A stretch of DNA of 64,000 nt from Microbacterium algeriense (GTDB lineage: Bacteria; Actinomycetota; Actinomycetes; Actinomycetales; Microbacteriaceae): NCBI RefSeq assembly GCF_008868005.1, contig NZ_WAAO01000001.1:186001-250000 (forward strand), read 5' to 3'. Below are positions 59,487 to 64,000 of this stretch, piece by piece. Numbering within the stretch: the first letter of the stretch is position 1; each line of letters opens with the position of its first letter. The position numbers and the translations under genes are program-made. The notes beneath the pieces were generated by a model. The model was not told the origin of the DNA. It did no database searches and saw only the letters and a list, made by a program, of their open reading frames with translations.

Positions 59487-59697
59487 GGGGTCGACGCGTC
59501 CATGGCGGTGTCCGACAAGGGCATCGACGCTGTCCTCGGCGCCCTCCGCGGGGCCGAAGCGGATGTGAACCAGGTTCCGACAATCGTCTGACCTCCCGGT
59601 GCCGGCCCTTCACTACTTTTGAGTAGTCCCGCCGACCCGTGCGGGGCAAACCCTCGCCGAATTCGGGCATTACCCGACTCAACAACCTGGAGTTCTC

Positions 59698-60534
59698 ATG
59701 TCCTTCGTGACCACTGAAGACGGAACCGACATCTACTTCAAGGACTGGGGTCCCCGCGACGCTCAGCCCATCATGTTCCACCACGGCTGGCCCCTCTCGT
59801 CAGACGACTGGGATGCCCAGATGCTCTACTTCCTCGGCAAGGGCTTCCGCGTCGTCGCCAGCGACCGCCGCGGCCACGGCCGTTCCTCGCAGACCGCCGT
59901 GGGCCACGACATGGACCACTACGCCAGCGACGTGAATGCCGTCGTCGAGCACCTCGACCTGCAGAACGCCGTCCACATCGGCCACTCGACCGGCGGTGGA
60001 CAGGTCGCCCGCTACGTCGCGAAGTACGGCCAGCCCCAGGGCCGTGTCGCGAAGGCCGTCCTCGTCTCCGCCGTCCCGCCGCTGATGCTCCAGACCGAAG
60101 CGAATCCCGAGGGCACTCCCCTCTCCGTCTTCGACGGCTTCCGCGAGGCGCTGGCGGCCAACCGCGCGGAGTTCTTCCAGGCGGTCGCGTCGGGTCCGTT
60201 CTACGGCTTCAACCGTGATGGTGCGGAGCTCTCCGAGCCCGTGATCGCCAACTGGTGGCGCCAGGGCATGACCGGCAGCGCTCTCGCCCACTACGAGGGC
60301 ATCAAGGCGTTCTCCGAGACCGACCAGACCGAGGACCTCAAGGCCATCACGGTGCCGGTTCTCGTCCTCCAGGGCGACGACGACCAGGTCGTCCCGTACA
60401 AGGATGCCGCTCTCAAGCAGCACGAGCTCCTCGCGAACTCGGAGCTCAAGATCTACGAGGGCTTCCCGCACGGCATGCTGACCACCCACGCGGAGGTCAT
60501 CAACCCCGACATCCTCGCCTTCATCCAGAAGTAG
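59698..60534 (+). CDS. non-haem chloroperoxidase-like alpha/beta hydrolase
   Basis: This 278-residue protein closely follows cofactor-free haloperoxidase/perhydrolase: FHHGWPLSSDDWD, nucleophile Ser97 in GHSTGG, Asp about 229 in LQGDDDQVVP and His about 258 in GFPHGMLTTH. CTGGAG is the ribosome site. The natural reaction is more likely ester or lactone hydrolysis or perhydrolysis than halogenation. It is followed by a strong terminator. Confidence 0.9.
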   Translation: MSFVTTEDGTDIYFKDWGPRDAQPIMFHHGWPLSSDDWDAQMLYFLGKGFRVVASDRRGHGRSSQTAVGHDMDHYASDVNAVVEHLDLQNAVHIGHSTGGGQVARYVAKYGQPQGRVAKAVLVSAVPPLMLQTEANPEGTPLSVFDGFREALAANRAEFFQAVASGPFYGFNRDGAELSEPVIANWWRQGMTGSALAHYEGIKAFSETDQTEDLKAITVPVLVLQGDDDQVVPYKDAALKQHELLANSELKIYEGFPHGMLTTHAEVINPDILAFIQK

Positions 60535-60613
60535 ACTCCGTCGCAGTCCACAGCGGTCCGCTCGACGATCTCGAACGGGCCGCTGTGCTGTGCGGCGATC
60601 AGCCCCAACAGAT

Positions 60614-60646
60614 AGAGCCGGTCAGACTACTGGTCTGACCGGCTCT
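60614..60646. terminator. terminator between hydrolase and tRNA-Leu
   Basis: AGAGCCGGTCAGAC (60614-60627) pairs with GTCTGACCGGCTCT (60633-60646) in a 14-bp stem with a five-base loop. TCCATT follows on the plus strand. Confidence 0.85.
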
Positions 60647-60691
60647 TCCATTACACGAACACATTGGCCTGAAAAGAACAGGGCCATACTG

Positions 60692-60774
60692 TGCGCGAGG
60701 GGGGACTTGAACCCCCACGTCCTTACGGACACTGGCACCTGAAGCCAGCGCGTCTACCATTCCGCCACTCGCGC
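60692..60774 (-). tRNA. tRNA-Leu (CAG)
   Basis: The minus strand folds into a class II tRNA: 7-bp acceptor stem GCGCGAG/CTCGCGC, anticodon stem CTGGC/GCCAG with loop TTCAGGT (anticodon CAG), a variable arm GTGTCC..GGACGT, and a T-loop GTTCAAGTC. The discriminator base is A, as required for Leu. The CCA end is not encoded. Confidence 0.97.
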
Positions 60775-60919
60775 GAGTCGTCTCGTTCCGAGGAACTCAA
60801 CTTCCCAAAGATATCATGCGTTTTCGGCCTCGTTGCACACGCGACGGGGGTCATCGGCGGCGTTCCCCCAGGACACCTGGCTACGATGTCCCTACCAGCC
60901 GGCATGCCAGAGGAGCCCA

Positions 60920-61645
60920 GTGGGACTACTTGACAGCTTTGAGAAGGGTCTCGAGCGCGCAGTCAACAGCGCGTTCGCCAAGACCTTCCGCAGCGGCATC
61001 CAGCCTGTGGAGATCGCTTCGGCGCTGCGGCGCGAGGCCGACACGAAGGCGGCCGTGGTCAGCCGTGACCGCATCATCGCCCCCAACAGCTACGTCGTGC
61101 GCCTCAGTGCCGACGACTCGGAGCGGATGCGCGGCCTGGGCGGTGCGCTGACCGACGAACTGCACGCGCTCCTCACCAAGCACGCCAAGGCGCAGGGCTA
61201 CAGCTTCGCGGGACCGCTGTCGATCACGCTCGAAGCCGACGAGAAGATCGCCACCGGCACCGTGCGGGTGAACTCGGGCACGGTCGAGGGCCGGGTCAGC
61301 TGGCAGGCCGTGGTCGACGTCGACGGCCGCCGTCACTCCATCTCGCGAGCGCGAACGGTGATCGGGCGCGGGTCCGACGCCGACATCACGATCGCGGACG
61401 CGGGGTCGAGCCGCAAGCACGTCGAGATCCTCTGGGACGGCGAGCGCGCCATGATGCGCGACCTCGGATCGACCAACGGCACGAAGGTCAACGGGCAGAA
61501 GCTCCGCGAAGCCGCCCTCCCCAACGACACGACCATCACGATCGGGCGCACCGATCTGGTCTTCCGGATCGTCCCCGTCGCGACGCCGTCCCGCCCTGCC
61601 TCGCGCGGCGACGACGCCACCCGAGCGTTCGGAGCCCTCGGTTGA
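60920..61645 (+). CDS. fhaA: FHA domain protein FhaA
   Basis: The product is 241 residues. The N-terminal DUF3662 domain (MGLLDSFEKGLERAVNSAFA start) and the C-terminal FHA domain (RTVIGRGSDADITIADAGSS, then DLGSTNGTKVNG) match mycobacterial FhaA, here with a much shorter linker. FHA domains bind phosphothreonine, linking it to PknA/PknB-type kinases that control peptidoglycan synthesis. GTG 60920 has AGAGGAG upstream. It overlaps fhaB by four bases. Confidence 0.93.
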   Translation: MGLLDSFEKGLERAVNSAFAKTFRSGIQPVEIASALRREADTKAAVVSRDRIIAPNSYVVRLSADDSERMRGLGGALTDELHALLTKHAKAQGYSFAGPLSITLEADEKIATGTVRVNSGTVEGRVSWQAVVDVDGRRHSISRARTVIGRGSDADITIADAGSSRKHVEILWDGERAMMRDLGSTNGTKVNGQKLREAALPNDTTITIGRTDLVFRIVPVATPSRPASRGDDATRAFGALG

Positions 61646-62157
61646 GTGAACTGATCCTCCTCCTGCTGCGCGTCGGGTTCCTCATCCTGATGTGGTTCTT
61701 CGTGTTCGGGGTCGTCTACTCGCTGCGCGCCGACCTGTTCGGCGTCCGCGTGCGCAAGCTCCCGGCAGAGGCCACCGCGGGCGCTCCGGCTCCCGCTCCC
61801 ACCGCGGCTCCGGCGGCGAAGCCGTCGCCTTCCCGTCCGTCCAGCGGCCCGGCCACCGTCGCCACCGCCAGGCGCCTCGTGATCACCTCGGGCCCGAAGG
61901 CCGGTCTCGAGCTGCCGCTCAGCGCCGACTCCCTCACGATCGGACGCTCCAGCGAGTCGGCCCTGGTGATCCGCGACGACTACACCTCCAGCCACCACGC
62001 CCGACTGATGCTGCGCGGCGACAGCTGGGCGATCCAGGACCTCGACTCCACGAACGGCACCTTCGTCGCGGGGCAGCGCGTCGGCTCCTCGCCCGTGACG
62101 CTCTCGCTCGGAACCCCCATCAAGGTGGGCGCCACGACCTTCGAGCTGCGAGCCTGA
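61642..62157 (+). CDS. fhaB: FHA domain protein FhaB/FipA
   Basis: This 171-residue protein has one N-terminal membrane helix (about residues 4-27), a Pro/Ala linker and an FHA domain (TIGRSSESALVIRDDYTSSHH, in parts, then DLDSTNGTFV). FhaB/FipA links FtsZ and FtsQ and is a kinase substrate in mycobacteria. The TTG start overlaps the fhaA stop (TTGA). It is seven bases from pstP. Confidence 0.92.
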   Translation: MSELILLLLRVGFLILMWFFVFGVVYSLRADLFGVRVRKLPAEATAGAPAPAPTAAPAAKPSPSRPSSGPATVATARRLVITSGPKAGLELPLSADSLTIGRSSESALVIRDDYTSSHHARLMLRGDSWAIQDLDSTNGTFVAGQRVGSSPVTLSLGTPIKVGATTFELRA

Positions 62158-62164
62158 CACCGGC

Positions 62165-63469
62165 ATGGTCTTCGAGGGCTCGAGCGTCGCGATCTCCCAC
62201 ACCGGGAAGGTCCGCTCCAACAATCAGGACTCCGGGTACTCCGGAGCGAACCTGTTCGTCGTCGCCGACGGCATGGGCGGCCACGCGGGAGGCGACGTCG
62301 CCTCGAGCATCGCGATCCAGCGGCTGGAGCCGCTCGACCAGGCCTACTCCTCGACCGAGGACGCGCAGGCGGCCCTGCAGGCCGCGGCGACGACCGCGGC
62401 CGGCGACCTCATCCGCGCCGCCAAGGACCGCCCGGAGCTGGCCGGCCTCGGCACCACCCTCAGCGCGATCATCATGGTGGACGAGTACGCGGTCATCGGC
62501 CACATCGGCGACTCGCGCATCTACCTGTACCGCGACGACGCGCTGACCCAGATCACCGCCGACCACACGTTCGTGCAGCGTCTGGTCGACTCCGGCCGCA
62601 TCACCCCGGAGGAAGCGCGCTACCACCCTCGCCGCTCCGTGCTGATGCGGGTGCTCAGCGACATGGACTCGGACCCCGAGCTCGACATGTTCGTCATGCA
62701 CACGCAGCCCGGCGACCGCTGGCTGCTGTGCTCCGACGGCCTGTCCGGTGTGGTCGATGAGCCCCACATCCTCAAGGCCATGCAGCTCGGCCTCGCCCCT
62801 GGTCGCACGGCCGACAACCTGCTCAAGCAGGCCCTCGACGGCGGCGCCCCCGACAACGTCACGATCGTCCTGGTCGACGTCGGCGGGCAGCACCCGATCC
62901 ACTCGGGCACCCCGACCATCGTCGGCTCGGCCTCGAACCCCGACGGCGTCTACGTGCCTCCCGTGCGGCCGCCGCGCTCCAGCTGGCTGCACCCGGTGCG
63001 GCAGGCAGCGAACGAACCCAGCCACTTCGAGCCGGCGCCGGAGTACCTCGAGGAGCTCATCGAAGAAGACCGCCGCCGCGCCAAGCGCCGCCGGCTGGGC
63101 TGGATCGCCGGAGCGCTCGTGGTCGTCGCCATGCTCGCCTTCGCGGCATTCGCCGCCTACAGCTGGACGCAGACGCGCTACTTCATCGGCGCGGATGAGG
63201 ACAGCGTGGTGATCTTCCAGGGCGTGCAGCAGAACATCGGCCCGATCACCCTGTCCACGCCGGTGGAGGACACCGAGATCCTCCTCGCGAACCTGCCGCC
63301 GTATCAGCGGGCCTCGGTCGAGCGCACCATCACCGCGCGCTCGCTGTCCGACGCGATGGCGATCGTGGACCGACTCCGCGCCGGTGCCGACGCGAACGTG
63401 ATCGAGCAGACCCCGCTGCCGACCCCGGTGCCCACTCCGAGCGAGACGCCCGCCGGAGGTGAGGGATGA
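62165..63469 (+). CDS. pstP: PP2C-type serine/threonine phosphatase PstP
   Basis: The product is 434 residues. The catalytic PP2C domain (1-240) has metal-binding motifs VVADGMGGHAGGD, GHIGDSRIYLY, CSDGLSG and APDNVT. A juxtamembrane basic stretch RRRAKRRR and one membrane helix (about 315-337) lead to a short extracytoplasmic domain. It reverses PknA/PknB phosphorylation of division proteins. It overlaps rodA by ATGA. Confidence 0.95.
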   Translation: MVFEGSSVAISHTGKVRSNNQDSGYSGANLFVVADGMGGHAGGDVASSIAIQRLEPLDQAYSSTEDAQAALQAAATTAAGDLIRAAKDRPELAGLGTTLSAIIMVDEYAVIGHIGDSRIYLYRDDALTQITADHTFVQRLVDSGRITPEEARYHPRRSVLMRVLSDMDSDPELDMFVMHTQPGDRWLLCSDGLSGVVDEPHILKAMQLGLAPGRTADNLLKQALDGGAPDNVTIVLVDVGGQHPIHSGTPTIVGSASNPDGVYVPPVRPPRSSWLHPVRQAANEPSHFEPAPEYLEELIEEDRRRAKRRRLGWIAGALVVVAMLAFAAFAAYSWTQTRYFIGADEDSVVIFQGVQQNIGPITLSTPVEDTEILLANLPPYQRASVERTITARSLSDAMAIVDRLRAGADANVIEQTPLPTPVPTPSETPAGGEG

Positions 63470-64000
63470 GCACCGACGTGCAGGCCGACACCACCGTCAT
63501 CAAGGCGCTCCGACGCCTTCGCATGCCGCAGACCCAGCGCAACCGCGAGTTCTGGCTCCTCCTGTTCGCCTGCGCGATCAGCGGTGCGGCCCTGACCCTC
63601 GTGCAGCTCGGCGCCCTCGGCGTGATCGACCCGATGATCCTCGCGATCGGCGGCGGTCTCGCAGCCCTCGCCTTCGCCCTGCACATCGTGCTGCGCTTCG
63701 TGGCCTCAGACGCCGACCCGTTCGTGGTGCCGATCGCGACGCTGCTCACGGGCCTCGGCATCGCGATGATCTACCGGATCGACATCGCGTTCAAGAACAC
63801 GGGCTGGAACGCGTACTCGACCAAGCAGCTGGCCTGGACCGCGATCTCCCTCGCCGGCGCGATCATCGTCGTGATCCTGCTGCGCAACTACCGCGTGCTG
63901 TTCCGGTACACGTACATCTTCGGCCTCGCCGGAATCCTGCTCCTGCTGCTCCCGTTCATCCCCGGACTGCGGATCCCCGACGCGAACGCCGCGGTCTGGG
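63466..64000 (+). CDS. rodA: FtsW/RodA/SpoVE family SEDS protein, cut by window end
   Basis: The first 178 codons start MSTDVQADTTVIKALRRLRM and contain the first five membrane segments of a SEDS-family peptidoglycan polymerase (TGLGIAMIYRID, AGILLLLLPFIPG). Position directly after pstP is that of rodA in the actinobacterial fhaA-pstP-rodA-pbpA-pknA-pknB cluster. The rest lies beyond the window. It overlaps pstP by four bases. Confidence 0.93.
   Translation, partial: MSTDVQADTTVIKALRRLRMPQTQRNREFWLLLFACAISGAALTLVQLGALGVIDPMILAIGGGLAALAFALHIVLRFVASDADPFVVPIATLLTGLGIAMIYRIDIAFKNTGWNAYSTKQLAWTAISLAGAIIVVILLRNYRVLFRYTYIFGLAGILLLLLPFIPGLRIPDANAAVW

Noticed and set aside
59606..59632. ACTACT-TTTG-AGTAGT small inverted repeat before the chloroperoxidase-like gene
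   Set aside because: Only six base pairs and not positioned over a convincing promoter; likely chance.
1..64000. CRISPR array, prophage, transposase or integrase
   Set aside because: No regularly spaced direct repeats, no transposase or integrase frames, and no terminal inverted repeats were seen in the window.

Overview
The window is a stretch of high-GC chromosome from an actinobacterium, most likely a member of the Microbacteriaceae such as Microbacterium. The reasons are the strong G/C third-position bias, EndoMS/NucS in place of any visible MutS/MutL, a fhaA-fhaB-pstP-rodA cell-division locus at the right edge, many GTG/TTG starts, and many genes that begin six bases after a TAnnnT -10 box and so look leaderless. 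The taxon is inferred from gene content and was not tested by any search.

Left part (0.3-25 kb): a TetR regulator with a degenerate ABC-like protein and a YhgE/Pip membrane protein, where the middle gene carries REP-like palindromic units translated in frame; a penicillin-acylase-family Ntn hydrolase; an alpha/beta hydrolase; a complete mrpA(B)CDEFG cation/proton antiporter operon on the minus strand; a polytopic membrane protein; a divergent LacI/MFS pair around a perfect 16-bp palindrome; a NarL/DesK-type two-component system; a GAP-family membrane protein; and NucS. From 21.7 to 24.0 kb lies a visibly less GC-rich three-gene island: a small secreted bacteriocin-like protein, an ABC ATPase and a permease.

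Middle part (24-43 kb): a HAD phosphatase, a cold-shock protein, a 600-base non-coding stretch with strong RNA-like hairpins (candidate small RNA), a shikimate-dehydrogenase-like protein, a lipoprotein with substrate-binding and von Willebrand A domains plus a membrane partner, a Thr/Cys-type amino acid racemase, a CYP152-type P450 peroxygenase, a zinc alcohol dehydrogenase, three small charged proteins, a Ca2+/H+ antiporter, an autoregulated MarR-SDR operon, two unknown genes behind an AT-rich operator, a GNAT gene broken by a nonsense codon, and a uridine/ribonucleoside utilisation regulon (MFS, LacI, nucleoside hydrolase, ribokinase) with LacI-type palindromes.

Accessory oxidative/detoxification region (43-60.5 kb): FAD monooxygenase, an MFS exporter fused to a C-terminal domain, three alpha/beta hydrolases, XRE/MmyB-like, PucR and large LuxR (LAL) regulators, an NTF2-like protein, peroxiredoxin, DsbA-like protein, MFS, DyP peroxidase, oxalate decarboxylase and a DUF1275 membrane protein. 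Several promoters here share a GAC-N4-GTC / CGACATCCGTC element upstream of TAGCgT -10 boxes. This suggests a common, apparently undescribed regulon.

Right edge (60.7-64 kb): tRNA-Leu(CAG), then the start of the conserved fhaA-fhaB-pstP-rodA operon, which in actinobacteria usually continues to pbpA-pknA-pknB near the origin. The last gene runs off the window.
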